21,722 nucleotides of DNA from UBA11650 sp963997925 (GCA_963997925.1 CAXEOX010000046.1:1-21722), one strand, 5' to 3'; shown: positions 1-8,167, numbered from the stretch's first letter. Program-made: numbers and translations. Notes: generated by a model not told the origin, from the sequence alone.

Positions 1-100
1 ATGTGGTGGCCCATCGGCTGATGCGTCCATCACGAGTAAGATAAGGTAGAATAGCGTCGCACCATCCCCATATCACTTTTGTTTCTGTCAGGAGGGACCC

Positions 101-589
101 ATGCCGGACCTAACATCAACGGCTGAATCGGTAGCGGCGCTGCTCAAAGAGACGGGGCAGTCTCTCGCCGTGTCCGAGTCGTCTTGCGGCGGATTGCTCT
201 CAGCGTGCCTCGTCTCCATACCAGGCGCATCGGACTATTACCGGGGCGGCGCCGTGGTTTACACGCGGTCCGCGCAGCAAGGTCTGCTTCAAGTTCCCGA
301 TTCCGCCATGACCGATATCCGAGCCAGCTCCGAACCCTACGCATTGTTGAACGCTCGCACCGTTCGCCAATCCCTGGATACGACTTGGGCTCTTAGCGAA
401 ACCGGAGCCAGCGGCCCCACCGGAAATCGTTACGGCGACTCGGCTGGCCACGCCTGTATCGCTGTTTCCGGTCCCGTCGAGAGGGCTATTACCGTTGAAA
501 CCGGCGATGACAACCGGGAGGCCAATATGTGGGCCTTTGCCAAAGCGGCCTTCGACCTGCTGGAGCAATGTGTTAAGGAATACCGGTAG
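101..589 (+). CDS. CinA C-terminal-domain amidohydrolase (PncC-like)
   Basis: This 162-residue protein matches the stand-alone C-terminal domain of CinA/PncC, which in characterised members deamidates nicotinamide mononucleotide in pyridine-nucleotide salvage. Visible family marks are the SESSCGG stretch (residues 25-31, equivalent to the usual AESCTGG), the following GASDYYRGGAVVYT segment (42-55) and SETGASGPTGN (99-109, equivalent to TGIAGPxG). The length is normal for a single-domain member; the N-terminal molybdopterin-binding-like domain of full CinA is absent. The ATG at 101 is preceded by a strong AGGAGGG site at good spacing. The methyltransferase gene follows 35 bases downstream on the same strand. 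Recognition comes from family motifs; the NMN substrate is inferred from the family. Confidence 0.85.
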   Translation: MPDLTSTAESVAALLKETGQSLAVSESSCGGLLSACLVSIPGASDYYRGGAVVYTRSAQQGLLQVPDSAMTDIRASSEPYALLNARTVRQSLDTTWALSETGASGPTGNRYGDSAGHACIAVSGPVERAITVETGDDNREANMWAFAKAAFDLLEQCVKEYR

Positions 590-624
590 CCTGAGCCCAT
601 TCACCTAGGACGTGAGCAAGCCCG

Positions 625-1383
625 ATGACCCTCCACCGGTTGTACAACGACCTGGCATGGCTGTGGCCGGTCATCAGCCCTCCCGAAGAGTATGCTGATG
701 AATCCGGCTACTGGCGCAGGGCGTTGTGGGGCAAACTTGGCGAGGGCCGGCACCGCATCCTAGAATTGGGATCGGGTGGCGGCCATAATCTATCCCACCT
801 GACCAGGCACTTCCAGGCCACCGCTGTGGACCTCTCGCCCCACATGTTACGCCTGTCCACGGGATTGAACCTGGGAGTGGACCACCATCTGGGAGACATG
901 CGATCGGTTCGGTTAGGCCAGACATTTGACGCTGTGCTCATCCATGACGCCGTCTCCTACTTGCTGACCGAAGAGGACTTGAAGTCTACTCTGGAAACGT
1001 GCAGGGTTCACCTTAGATCCGGAGGAGTGTTGCTGATTGCACCGGACTGGGTGCGGGAGGACTTTGACGGCGCCACTTCTAAACAATTCCAATGGGTCAG
1101 GAAGAAGGGGCGAGTAGAGGTTACCATCGATGAATATCTCCACGATCCTGATCCGGACGATACCCAGATAGAGTCGATCTACACCTATACGATAAAAGAG
1201 ATCGGGAAAGAGCGTGTCGAGAAGGACACCCACATCACCGGCCTGTTCCCGATAGCTACCTGGACCAGACTGATGGAAGCGGCCGATTTCCGGGTGGAAA
1301 TGACCCGGCTTCCGCCCAACCGGGGCGGGTACGGCGGCGTTATGTTTTCGGGAGTCTTGTTGCCGCAAGAGACTGATGGCTAG
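625..1383 (+). CDS. Class I SAM-dependent methyltransferase
   Basis: A 252-residue soluble protein with a Rossmann-type methyltransferase core. Motif I is ILELGSGGGHN (residues 45-55), and the acidic residue ending strand 2 is in ATAVDLSPHML (Asp69), expected to hold the SAM ribose. The segment FDAVLIHDAVSYLL fits motif IV/post-motif, and GGVLLIAPDWV fits the later core strand. The C-terminal third (IESIYTYTIKEIG onward) resembles the substrate-side sheet of small-molecule methyltransferases. The substrate is unknown. There is no good Shine-Dalgarno at normal spacing before the ATG at 625 (AGGA lies about 14 bases upstream), so translation may be coupled to the CinA-like gene just upstream. 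The product class is secure; the exact start is less so. Confidence 0.85.
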   Translation: MTLHRLYNDLAWLWPVISPPEEYADESGYWRRALWGKLGEGRHRILELGSGGGHNLSHLTRHFQATAVDLSPHMLRLSTGLNLGVDHHLGDMRSVRLGQTFDAVLIHDAVSYLLTEEDLKSTLETCRVHLRSGGVLLIAPDWVREDFDGATSKQFQWVRKKGRVEVTIDEYLHDPDPDDTQIESIYTYTIKEIGKERVEKDTHITGLFPIATWTRLMEAADFRVEMTRLPPNRGGYGGVMFSGVLLPQETDG

Positions 1384-1415
1384 GGCCGTTGGCAAATGAA
1401 CATCGGAGTGCAGGC

Positions 1416-1742
1416 ATGCCCTACAACGCTGAAATAGCCCAGAGGGTGCAGAAGGCTCTGGAGGGTTAAGAAGGTCTGATCGAAAGGAAGATGTTCGGTG
1501 GTATCGTCTTGATGCTCCAAGGCAACATGTGCTGCGGCGTGACCAACGACGATCTGATGGTCCGGGTTGGCGCCGACGCCCTGGAAGACGCTTTGGCCCA
1601 GCCTTACGCCCGGCCGATGGACTTTACCGGCCGCCCGATGAAGGGTTTCGTCTTCGTGGACGCAGCAGCCCTGGGAGACCGGGACCTCAAGCGGTGGGTG
1701 CAAAGGGGAGTGACCTTCGCCGGATCGCTTCCTGCTAAGTAA
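1416..1742 (+). pseudogene. TfoX N-terminal-domain protein, interrupted by in-frame TAA
   Basis: Read from ATG 1416, which has GGAG at suitable spacing, the frame gives MPYNAEIAQRVQKALEG, then TAA at 1467-1469, then EGLIERKMFGG and an uninterrupted TfoX-N domain to the stop at 1740-1742. Family hallmarks on both sides of the stop (ERKMFGG, MCCGV, DLMVRVG, ARPMDFTGRPMKGFVFV) show that this is one gene of about 108 codons. TfoX-N domain proteins are small and mostly uncharacterised; the name comes from the Haemophilus competence regulator. Restarting at the internal ATG 1491 would leave 83 residues lacking the first helix, with no clear ribosome site. TAA cannot encode selenocysteine, so a nonsense mutation or a base-calling error is the likely explanation. 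Confidence 0.8.
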
Positions 1743-1787
1743 CACACGTATTAAATCGAACGAATCCAAGATCAAGGAGATTAACGG

Positions 1788-2900
1788 ATGTCAGAAAACG
1801 AAATCCCGTTGGCGAAAGAGATCGGCCGGGTGCCGTCGATGACGGTTACGCTAGACCAAGGCGAGGAACTCCGGTACCAGCGCCTTATGGAAGACATCAT
1901 AATGGTCGACGTGCATCAGCACCCCTTCGTCTGCCCCGACGACATGGAGCGGTTGGTGGAGTTGCTGCGGGCCAACAAGTACAAGTGGGGATACGAGGCT
2001 GTGAAGCAGGGCGGTTGGACCGCCGTCTCCACGTCCAACGCCTTCCGAGGCTTCATCAATACTCACGACATGTCCTTCACTCGCTTCCAAGACCTGCAGG
2101 CTGAGGTCGGACTGATGCTGTCGGACCTGAACCTCAGCGGCCACGCGGTCTTGGTCGGCAACTCGGACGAGATAGAGGCCTGCAAGCAGCAGGGGACCGT
2201 CGGCTTCCTGCCCACATTGGAGCACCTGGCCATCGGCAACGAGATCGACCGGTTGGACATCTACCACGGCATGGGCATCCGTCTTGCGGGTCTCACCTAC
2301 ACTCGCAAGAACTACATCGGCGACGGTCAGAACGAGCGCAACGACGGCGGTCTTAGCGAGTTCGGTATCGAAGTCGTGAACCGCATGAACTCGCTGGGCA
2401 TGGGCATCGATATCTCCCACGCCTCCTTCAACACCGCCATGGACGCCGTCAAGTTCTCCAAGACTCCGGTGACCTTCAGCCACAATGCGTCCTACACCCT
2501 GCGGCCCACCGCCAGGACCCGTAACGACGAAGAACTGGCAACCTGTGCGAGAGCGGGGGGCATGATTGCCATCACCGCTGTTCCCAACTCCTTGAGTGAC
2601 GACCCGAACCAGGACATCGGCTGCGTTCTGGACCACTACGACTACATGGTAAAGCTGGTGGGCGTGGACCATGTGGCCATCGGCACCGACACCAACATCG
2701 GCGACCACGTTGCCTTTCACCGGGTGATGCTGGGCCGGAACGCCGACGAATTGCCCGCTCCCTATCTGGATGGTTTGGAATCTCCCGAAGACGGCAAGAA
2801 CATCATCCGGGGGCTGATTAGCCGGGGATACTCGGACGAAGACGTCACCAAGTTGGCCGGCGGCAACGCCCTACAGTTCTTCCGCAGGGTGATGGCGTAG
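1788..2900 (+). CDS. Membrane dipeptidase-like metallohydrolase (peptidase M19 family)
   Basis: This 370-residue TIM-barrel amidohydrolase matches the M19 renal dipeptidase family, zinc enzymes cleaving dipeptides and related amides. Candidate metal ligands are H43 and H45 (DVHQHP), E145 (LEH), H211 (DISHAS) and H232 (SHNAS), with the late Asp at D301 (GTDTN). The core GIRLAGLTYTRKN, LSEFGIEVVNRMNSLGMGIDISH and VDHVAIGTD segments are typical. The first motif is HxH rather than the HxD of classical members, which suggests altered metal binding or specificity. No signal peptide is visible, so it is probably cytoplasmic. AAGGAG stands before ATG 1788. It probably acts on a small amide or cyclic substrate, not necessarily a dipeptide. 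Confidence 0.88.
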   Translation: MSENEIPLAKEIGRVPSMTVTLDQGEELRYQRLMEDIIMVDVHQHPFVCPDDMERLVELLRANKYKWGYEAVKQGGWTAVSTSNAFRGFINTHDMSFTRFQDLQAEVGLMLSDLNLSGHAVLVGNSDEIEACKQQGTVGFLPTLEHLAIGNEIDRLDIYHGMGIRLAGLTYTRKNYIGDGQNERNDGGLSEFGIEVVNRMNSLGMGIDISHASFNTAMDAVKFSKTPVTFSHNASYTLRPTARTRNDEELATCARAGGMIAITAVPNSLSDDPNQDIGCVLDHYDYMVKLVGVDHVAIGTDTNIGDHVAFHRVMLGRNADELPAPYLDGLESPEDGKNIIRGLISRGYSDEDVTKLAGGNALQFFRRVMA

Positions 2901-2946
2901 GGGCACGCAGTCGGGCAGCTGTACTGGCTGTGGCTCAGCCGGTTCA

Positions 2947-2967
2947 CCACTAGGGAGCCCTAGGTGG
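2947..2967. other. Short inverted repeat after the M19 gene
   Basis: CCAC-TAGG pairs with CCTA-GTGG around a GAGC loop, with one bulged G, between the dipeptidase stop and the hotdog gene. No T-run follows, so it is not a classic intrinsic terminator. It could be an mRNA processing or attenuation hairpin, or chance. Confidence 0.3.
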
Positions 2968-3026
2968 GGAAGTGGTGGCGCAGGATCGAACCTTGAGTAT
3001 CGACCGTTGGAGGATATTGGAACGCC

Positions 3027-3887
3027 ATGGCAAGTCCAGTGATTGAAAACATTGTGGAAGCCTATCTCGATAACGATGATAGCGCCGATATAACCAACCC
3101 TATCCACTCCACCGAGGTTGCCAAGTCATACGGTTTTGCCGGTCCCTTGGTGGGGGGCGTTACGGTTTGGGGATGGGCAACGGATACTATCCTGGAAGCC
3201 TTGGGAGAAGACTGGCTGGATAATGGCTGGGCGGAATACTCTTTTCGACAGCCGACGTTTCCCGGTGACCGCCTGACCGTCAGGGCGTCGCAGGACGAGG
3301 AAACCGGATCGGCGTCTTGGAAAGTCGAGATGATTAACCAGGACGACGAAGTATGTGTCGTTGGCAGGGTAGGTTCAGGAATGTCGGACTGGTCCAGCGA
3401 GTTGGTCCGCCCGGCGTCCATGCGCCCGATAGACGAGGTCCATCCGAAAGGACCATTAACTTTGGAGAACGCCGAGGCTGGAAAGGACTGGGCGGCGATG
3501 AGCCTCGAATTATCTCACGAAGCCTTATGGGAGTTCATCACTAACAAGCAACGAACTGACGCTCCCCTGTTCACCGGCGAAAATCCAGTTGCCCACCCTT
3601 CATGGATCGCGGGATGGGCGGAGAAACTCCTTAGGCATAATTTCGCCATCCCGACATCGATGCATACTAGAAGCCGGGTGCAACATCATCGCCGGTTACC
3701 CGTAGGTTCCACGGTCACCGGCGGTGCCCATCTGATTCAAGCCTACGAACGCAAGGCCCACCACTTCGCCAACTTCGATGTCCTGTTACAAGATGAGCAG
3801 GGCATTGACATAGCCCAACTAAGGCATTGGACCATATTCAAGATAGCGACCGTAGAGGAACGGGAGGCTCTAGGCCATCTCGCCTAG
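3027..3887 (+). CDS. Double-hotdog MaoC-like hydratase/dehydratase
   Basis: A 286-residue protein with two hotdog-type halves. The first half has the MaoC-like active-site signature NPIHSTEVAKSYGFAGPLVGG (residues 24-44), normally followed as here by a helix, then the FRQPTFPGDRLTVRA strand. The second half (about residues 150-286) repeats the fold more weakly, ending RRLPVGSTVTGGAHLIQAY and LRHWTIFKIA. MaoC-type enzymes hydrate or dehydrate enoyl-CoA or related thioesters; this family also includes mesaconyl- and itaconyl-CoA hydratases. The NPxH motif varies the usual D/N-x-x-P-x-H dyad. TTGGAGGA lies about 10 bases before ATG 3027. It is the second gene of a same-strand pair with the dipeptidase-like gene and converges on the next gene with only 23 bases between stops. 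Confidence 0.78.
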   Translation: MASPVIENIVEAYLDNDDSADITNPIHSTEVAKSYGFAGPLVGGVTVWGWATDTILEALGEDWLDNGWAEYSFRQPTFPGDRLTVRASQDEETGSASWKVEMINQDDEVCVVGRVGSGMSDWSSELVRPASMRPIDEVHPKGPLTLENAEAGKDWAAMSLELSHEALWEFITNKQRTDAPLFTGENPVAHPSWIAGWAEKLLRHNFAIPTSMHTRSRVQHHRRLPVGSTVTGGAHLIQAYERKAHHFANFDVLLQDEQGIDIAQLRHWTIFKIATVEEREALGHLA

Positions 3888-3910
3888 CGGGTCAGGACGA
3901 GACGTCGGCC

Positions 3911-4930
3911 CTAAACGTCTATCTTGTAAACCCTAGCCGCAGTGTCGTGGAACATGGCAGCCCTTTCTGACGCCGAATAGTCCTTGGACAGGCGCTTGAA
4001 GGCGTTGTACATGATGTTGTACGAGAAGGACACCTTGTCCACCGGGAAGTTGCTTTCGAACATGCACCGTTCCGGACCGAACTGCTCTATGCAGTAGTTC
4101 ATGTACGGGGCCATGGACTCGGCCAATTCATTGGAGCCGATGGGTTTGTCTCTCGTATGCCAATCGAAACCGTTGGAAGGCATCCCCATGCCGCCCAGCT
4201 TGATGACGACGTTGGGGCAGGCGGCGGCGGCGGCGATGCCGCTGCGCCAGATGGGCAGCACTTCATCGTCCCGGTTGGCGTAAACCCCTTCCCTAAGCAG
4301 TCCGCCGACGTGGTTGAGGATGATTGTCAGGTCGGGTATCGCCTTGGCTAACTCGGCCAGTTCGGGCAATTGGCGGAAGAACATCCATCCCTCCAGGGAC
4401 AGGCCCATATTAGCCAGCAGTCTCGCTCCTGCCCGGAAGTTATCGCTACTCATTTGGCCCGGCATACTGTGCGCCGCCGTGCTCGTCACTTCGTCGTCCC
4501 AAGTGACCGAGTGGCGGATTCCCTTGAATCGGTTGGGGCTGGCGGCTTGCAATGCCTGTAGTACCGGCTCGGCTTGGTCCCCCAAAAGCAGGTTGGCGTG
4601 TCCGATGATGCTTGCTGCCGCCCGGCCTGGCCCGTACAGACCATTGGCACTGGCCGCGGCCAGACCTTGTACGAATTCAACCTCGCCCACGGGACGCATC
4701 TCTTCCGGGCCATCGGAGCGGTACATCGAACGGGCTTCCACGAACACGGTGGAACGCACGTTGTGGCCGCTGGTGATGTCGGCGGCTAGTTCGTGCAGCA
4801 GGTATCGCTGGTAGGGGATCCGGGCGTCGCGATAATCCCAGAAGTGGTGATGTGGGTCGCAGATGTGAAGGTCCGGCTCCAGGGTCGTTTCTTGGGTCAA
4901 TTCGTGCCAGTCATTGCCGCCGAAAGGCAT
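3911..4930 (-). CDS. Amidohydrolase-2 family TIM-barrel hydrolase
   Basis: This 339-residue protein belongs to the amidohydrolase_2 group, which includes 2-pyrone-4,6-dicarboxylate lactonase, ACMSD-like decarboxylases and lactone hydrolases. Marks are DPHHHFWDYRDARIPYQRYL (residues 25-44) with the HxH site, STVFVEARSMY, TWDDEVTS, LTIILNHVGG and the closing RCMFESNFPVDK with the late Asp. The order and spacing follow family practice, and length is normal. GGAGG lies 7 bases before the ATG on the minus strand. In aromatic catabolism such enzymes open lactone rings or decarboxylate; the substrate here is unknown. It is followed on the same strand only by the hotdog gene converging from the other side, so it is probably transcribed alone. 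Confidence 0.85.
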   Translation of the reverse strand: MPFGGNDWHELTQETTLEPDLHICDPHHHFWDYRDARIPYQRYLLHELAADITSGHNVRSTVFVEARSMYRSDGPEEMRPVGEVEFVQGLAAASANGLYGPGRAAASIIGHANLLLGDQAEPVLQALQAASPNRFKGIRHSVTWDDEVTSTAAHSMPGQMSSDNFRAGARLLANMGLSLEGWMFFRQLPELAELAKAIPDLTIILNHVGGLLREGVYANRDDEVLPIWRSGIAAAAACPNVVIKLGGMGMPSNGFDWHTRDKPIGSNELAESMAPYMNYCIEQFGPERCMFESNFPVDKVSFSYNIMYNAFKRLSKDYSASERAAMFHDTAARVYKIDV

Positions 4931-5001
4931 GAGGGAGCCTCCATAGCAGAATATTGCGCCCCAATAATATCACAGGCACGGCGGGATGTTGGCCCGGACG
5001 C

Positions 5002-5388
5002 TTAGGAAGAGTCTCTCTGCCGGATGGCGCCCATGACCAGTGAAGCCCATGCGGCGATCAAGCTCATTCCGCCTAAAGGCGCTATCGCCCCGAAGACTCC
5101 GATTCCCGTGACCGCAAGGATGTAGAGGCTCCCACTGAACACCAAGATGCCGACGGTGAACAGGATGCCGGACAACTTCACAAGTCCCGTTTTCCACTGC
5201 CCCGCTAGCAGGCCCACGGCCAGCAACGCCAGCGAATGGTACATCTGGAATCTCACTCCGGTTTCGAAAGTGACCAAGGCTTTAGCGTCTAAAATGTCGC
5301 GAAGGGCGTGAACCCCAACAGCTCCCAAGATAACACCCGATAGACCCAAGATTGCTCCGACCAATATCAAAGCACGGTTCGTCGACAT
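5002..5388 (-). CDS. DUF423 family membrane protein
   Basis: A small integral membrane protein of 128 residues (129 if started at the ATG one codon upstream, 5391). Four hydrophobic segments are visible, at about residues 6-25, 50-66, 72-96 and 101-122. DUF423 (YgdD-type) marks are GAVGVHALRD, FETGVRFQMYHSLALL, GSLYILAVTG and IAPLGGMSLIAAW. The family is widespread and of unknown function. AAGGA stands 6 bases before the second of two tandem ATGs and only 3 before the first, so I prefer the second. Its upstream side is the gene-free, repeat-bearing stretch 5392-5737. Confidence 0.85.
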   Translation of the reverse strand: MSTNRALILVGAILGLSGVILGAVGVHALRDILDAKALVTFETGVRFQMYHSLALLAVGLLAGQWKTGLVKLSGILFTVGILVFSGSLYILAVTGIGVFGAIAPLGGMSLIAAWASLVMGAIRQRDSS

Positions 5389-5542
5389 CATTCTTCCTTT
5401 GTATCTTTATCCAATCACTGTAAGCTACGGACGCCACCGAAGGAAAGACCGGTCCGCATTGACTCTAGGAAGTTGCCTCGTTACCATCCCGGCACATAGT
5501 ATAGGATAAACGTGACTGGGGAGGATTCCTAGCTGGGACGCT

Positions 5543-5658
5543 TGTCATTCCGAGGAGCGTAGCGACGAGGAATCTGGGTGCTGGCAGGACGACTGCAGCC
5601 GAGATTCCTCTCCTTCCGCCGAAGGATCGGAATGAGAGTGGGCGCGGCCGGAATGACA
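5543..5658. repeat. MITE/REP-like inverted-repeat element
   Basis: A 116-bp element bounded by 10-bp perfect inverted repeats, TGTCATTCCG at 5543-5552 and CGGAATGACA at 5649-5658. Nested inside are GAGGAATCT (5567-5575) with its complement AGATTCCTC (5602-5610), and a tight hairpin TCCTTC-CGCC-GAAGGA (5611-5626). It has no coding capacity. From memory, TCATTCCGAG-type palindromic units of this form are spread through intergenic DNA of many bacteria, including Chloroflexota. It fills about a third of the 346-base gap between the divergent DUF423 and LLM genes. I see no convincing promoter in the rest of that gap. Confidence 0.75.
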
Positions 5659-5737
5659 GTGGGCATTCTCATCTAGACACAGCATTTGATTCGCCGGAGA
5701 CTTTTACCGGTAACCAACCGGATTTTAAGGAGATACC

Positions 5738-6775
5738 GTGAAGTTCAGCAACTTCCTCTTTCCAGAGAGTAAATCCCCGGACGACGACTTCAGCGTGATC
5801 GAAGAGTCGCTGGAAGAAGCGGTCCTGACCGACGAGTTGGGGTTCGACGCCATCTGGCTGGCGGAGCACCACTTCGACGGCGGATGCGTTTACGTCGACC
5901 CGGTGACTTTCGCCTCGGCCATCGCCGCCCGGACCAAGAAGGTCAAGATAGGCTTTGCCGTCGCCCAGATGGCCTTGCACCACCCCATCAGGTTCGCCGA
6001 GCAGATCGCCCTCATCGACAACATCAGCCGAGGAAGGATGATTGTCGGCGTCGGCAGAGGCACGGCTTACAACTTCTACGAATTCAGGGGTTATGGCATC
6101 GACCCTGACGATGCCCACGAGATGCTTCTGGAAGTGGAAGACATCCTGGTCAAATCCTGGACCACGGAGAATTACAAGCACGAAGGCAAATATTGGCAGG
6201 TGGAACTGCCGGTGCTGCGGCCCCAGGTATACCAGAAACCCCACCCGCCGATGATAAGGGCCTGTTCCGGCCTGTCATCCACCCTTGAGATGGCGCGAGA
6301 GGGAAGACCCTTCTTGATGAACCTCCAGAGTGATGAGACGACCAAGGAGCGGATGGACCTTTACCGTTCCACCATGTCCGAAGCGGGATTCGATGATGAA
6401 GCGGTCGCACGCAGTGTGGCCGACTCCTGGGTGTGGCGCAACATCTTCGTCGCCGATACCGACGCCGAAGCCGAAGAGATCGCCGTGCCCCACTTCCGGG
6501 CCATGCGCGCCTATCTCTCGGACAACCGGGCCCGGATGAACACGGAACAAGAGCGGGCCGCTCAAGCCGCCGCCGTGACGGGCGCGGCCCGAGACTCCTT
6601 AGATCACGGCCTGATCTACGGCTCCCCGGAAACCGTCTGCCAACGCCTGGAAAAGGTGGACAAGATTGGCGTCGGCGGCGTCATCATCCACTTCCGCCTA
6701 GGCGCCATGCCCTACGCCGCCACCGAACACAGCCTACGGTTATTCGCGGAGAAGGTCATGCCTAACTTCCGGTAG
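5738..6775 (+). CDS. LLM-class flavin-dependent oxidoreductase (copy 1)
   Basis: A 345-residue luciferase-like monooxygenase-fold TIM barrel. Such enzymes use reduced FMN (or F420 in some clades) to oxidise small organics. Visible marks are LGFDAIWLAEHHFDGG (early strand/helix), the GRMIVGVGRGTAYNF segment typical of flavin-phosphate contact, the GKYWQVELPVLRPQ strand, and YQKPHPPMIRACSG. The start is a GTG at 5738 with a strong AAGGAGA four bases upstream. A clear paralogue lies at 19594-20649, sharing DAIW-AEH-F, GKYWQV, YQKPHPP and the C-terminal layout. The substrate is unknown, and no flavin reductase gene is adjacent. It may be co-transcribed with the Yip1-like gene 56 bases downstream. 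Confidence 0.9.
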   Translation: MKFSNFLFPESKSPDDDFSVIEESLEEAVLTDELGFDAIWLAEHHFDGGCVYVDPVTFASAIAARTKKVKIGFAVAQMALHHPIRFAEQIALIDNISRGRMIVGVGRGTAYNFYEFRGYGIDPDDAHEMLLEVEDILVKSWTTENYKHEGKYWQVELPVLRPQVYQKPHPPMIRACSGLSSTLEMAREGRPFLMNLQSDETTKERMDLYRSTMSEAGFDDEAVARSVADSWVWRNIFVADTDAEAEEIAVPHFRAMRAYLSDNRARMNTEQERAAQAAAVTGAARDSLDHGLIYGSPETVCQRLEKVDKIGVGGVIIHFRLGAMPYAATEHSLRLFAEKVMPNFR

Positions 6776-6831
6776 GGGTACAGAGTATGGCTGTTGAGTC
6801 AGTTGCCGACTTGCGGATTGGAGAATAACCA

Positions 6832-7359
6832 GTGATCCAACGAATGATAGGCGCGGCGTTGCTGCGCACGGGGACTTACGAAGAGGTTGAGTCCGATACG
6901 TCTGCCACACTGCAGGCCATGCTGGTGGTTGTGGTGGTGTCTCTGGCTTCGGGGGTTGGGAACGTTGGGGTTGGTGGATTCATGGCTTTGGTGTTTGGGG
7001 TCCTGGCGTCGTTGGCTGGGTGGTCGTTCTGGGCTTGGATAACCTACTTCGTGGGGACGAAGATACTATCGACGCCGGAGACGCATGCGAACTGGGGGCA
7101 GTTGGCGCGTACATTGGGTTATGCCCAAACCCCAGGGCTGTTCAAGGTCTTCGGGTTTTTACCCGGGATCGGGCCAGTCATCTTCTTCCTAGCGTCTATC
7201 TGGCAGTTGGTCGCAGCGGTGGTCGCTATCCGGCAAGCCTTGGACTACACATCTACGTGGCGGGCCATCGCGGTTGCGGTCATTGGCTTCATCGGCTTCG
7301 CAGTAGTAACCGGGATAGTGATGGTGATATTCGTCTCTCCGGATATACCCGGTGGATAA
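6832..7359 (+). CDS. Yip1-domain integral membrane protein
   Basis: A 175-residue polytopic membrane protein. Hydrophobic segments lie at about residues 27-45, 50-76, 103-134 (probably two passes around FLPGIGP) and 145-168. The RTLGYAQTPGLFKVFGFLPGIGP region with the following LVAAVVAIRQALDY is the usual conserved core of bacterial Yip1-family proteins, whose function is largely unknown. The start is a GTG at 6832 with GGAG eight bases upstream. The first half of the gene is strikingly G/T-rich on the coding strand because of Val/Gly/Leu codon choice. It converges on the enoyl-CoA hydratase gene, with a hairpin at the junction. Confidence 0.75.
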   Translation: MIQRMIGAALLRTGTYEEVESDTSATLQAMLVVVVVSLASGVGNVGVGGFMALVFGVLASLAGWSFWAWITYFVGTKILSTPETHANWGQLARTLGYAQTPGLFKVFGFLPGIGPVIFFLASIWQLVAAVVAIRQALDYTSTWRAIAVAVIGFIGFAVVTGIVMVIFVSPDIPGG

Positions 7360-7367
7360 CCGGAGAG
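7335..7367. terminator. Hairpin at the convergent Yip1 / enoyl-CoA hydratase junction
   Basis: CTCTCCGG (7335-7342) is perfectly complementary to CCGGAGAG (7360-7367), enclosing 17 bases that themselves hold the smaller stem CCGGT-GGATA-ACCGG. It overlaps the Yip1 stop codon. It lacks a T-run, so it could be a weak bidirectional terminator or an RNA-stability hairpin. Confidence 0.35.
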
Positions 7368-7381
7368 CAATCCCGTCCCCC

Positions 7382-8128
7382 CTACTTGAAGTTGGCCTTT
7401 CTCCGCTCTGCGAAGGCTGTTACTCCTTCCCTGCTTATATCGGAGTCTCGAATCGGAGCTGCGAGGGCACGAGAGTATAACTCGGACTGGTGCGTTGCCA
7501 TGTCCCGGCCCGTAAATGCCGCCTTTTTCGTGGCCTTCAGCACCTCTATCGGATACTCCGCCATTCGTTGGGCCAAGGCCTCGACGGTGGACATCAACTC
7601 GGACGGCGGGACGACTTTGGTGACTAGGCCGAAGCGCAGGGCCTCTTCGGCGTGGAAGACATCTCCGCTAAGCAGCATGTGCAGCGCCGGTCCGAAGCCA
7701 ATCAGGCGGATGAGTGGGTCCGGCGGGTTGGGGATTCCCCGGCGTATCTCGAAGCAACCGAACTGGGCGTTCTCCGAGGCGATGCGAATGTCGCAAGCCA
7801 GGGCCCTCTCCAGTCCCCCGGCCACTGCGTAGCCGTTGACCGCTGCGATGGTAATCTTTTCGGTTTTCATATATGGAGGCACCACGTTGCTGACGGGGCC
7901 ACCCTCGGCGATGCGGGCCGCAGCCGCCTTGAGGTCCATCCCGGTACAGAAAGCCCGTTCACCGGTCCCGGTCAGAATCAGAACCTTCAGGTCCGGGTCC
8001 TGGTCGAAGTTCTGCTCGCACTCATAGATGTAGTCGGTGGTGGGCGGGTCGCAAGCGTTCATGACGTGGGGCCGGTTGATGGTGATTGATGCTATGGGTG
8101 CCCGCTTCTCGTAATTTACTGTGTCCAT
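7382..8128 (-). CDS. Enoyl-CoA hydratase/isomerase family protein (copy 1)
   Basis: A 248-residue crotonase-fold enzyme acting on CoA thioesters. The first oxyanion-hole segment is AFCTGMDLK (59-67) and the second is NGYAVAGG (98-105). E107 and E127 lie near the two positions that hold catalytic glutamates in true hydratases, though E127 sits in an altered FGCFEIRRGIP context. The C-terminal helices (LSGDVFHAEEALRFGLV, FAERRKANFK) are typical. AAAGGA lies five bases before the ATG. It is the last gene of the minus-strand group with the MBL hydrolase and two CoA-transferases, which suggests a role after CoA activation of an organic acid. The crotonase family also contains isomerases, hydrolases and lyases, so the exact reaction is open. 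Confidence 0.88.
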   Translation of the reverse strand: MDTVNYEKRAPIASITINRPHVMNACDPPTTDYIYECEQNFDQDPDLKVLILTGTGERAFCTGMDLKAAAARIAEGGPVSNVVPPYMKTEKITIAAVNGYAVAGGLERALACDIRIASENAQFGCFEIRRGIPNPPDPLIRLIGFGPALHMLLSGDVFHAEEALRFGLVTKVVPPSELMSTVEALAQRMAEYPIEVLKATKKAAFTGRDMATHQSELYSRALAAPIRDSDISREGVTAFAERRKANFK

Positions 8129-8167
8129 TGTCGTCCTTTCTTTCTCTAGGTATCGCCTGTTACCCGT

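Noticed and set aside
1851..2720. A 289-codon frame antisense to the M19 gene.
   Set aside because: Its composition (long Val/Asp/Gly/His runs) is that expected from reversed codons of a GC-biased gene. It has no ribosome site and no recognisable domain.
2961..2995. On the minus strand GGTTCGATCC followed by GCGCCACCA looks like a tRNA T-arm and 3' end.
   Set aside because: The T-stem bases do not pair, the spacing to the CCA is too short, and no anticodon or D arm is found upstream. It is at most a remnant and is probably chance.
6920..7010. G-rich run in the Yip1 gene as a possible G-quadruplex.
   Set aside because: Only three tracts of three or more Gs lie close enough together. The richness follows from Val/Gly/Leu codons in membrane helices.
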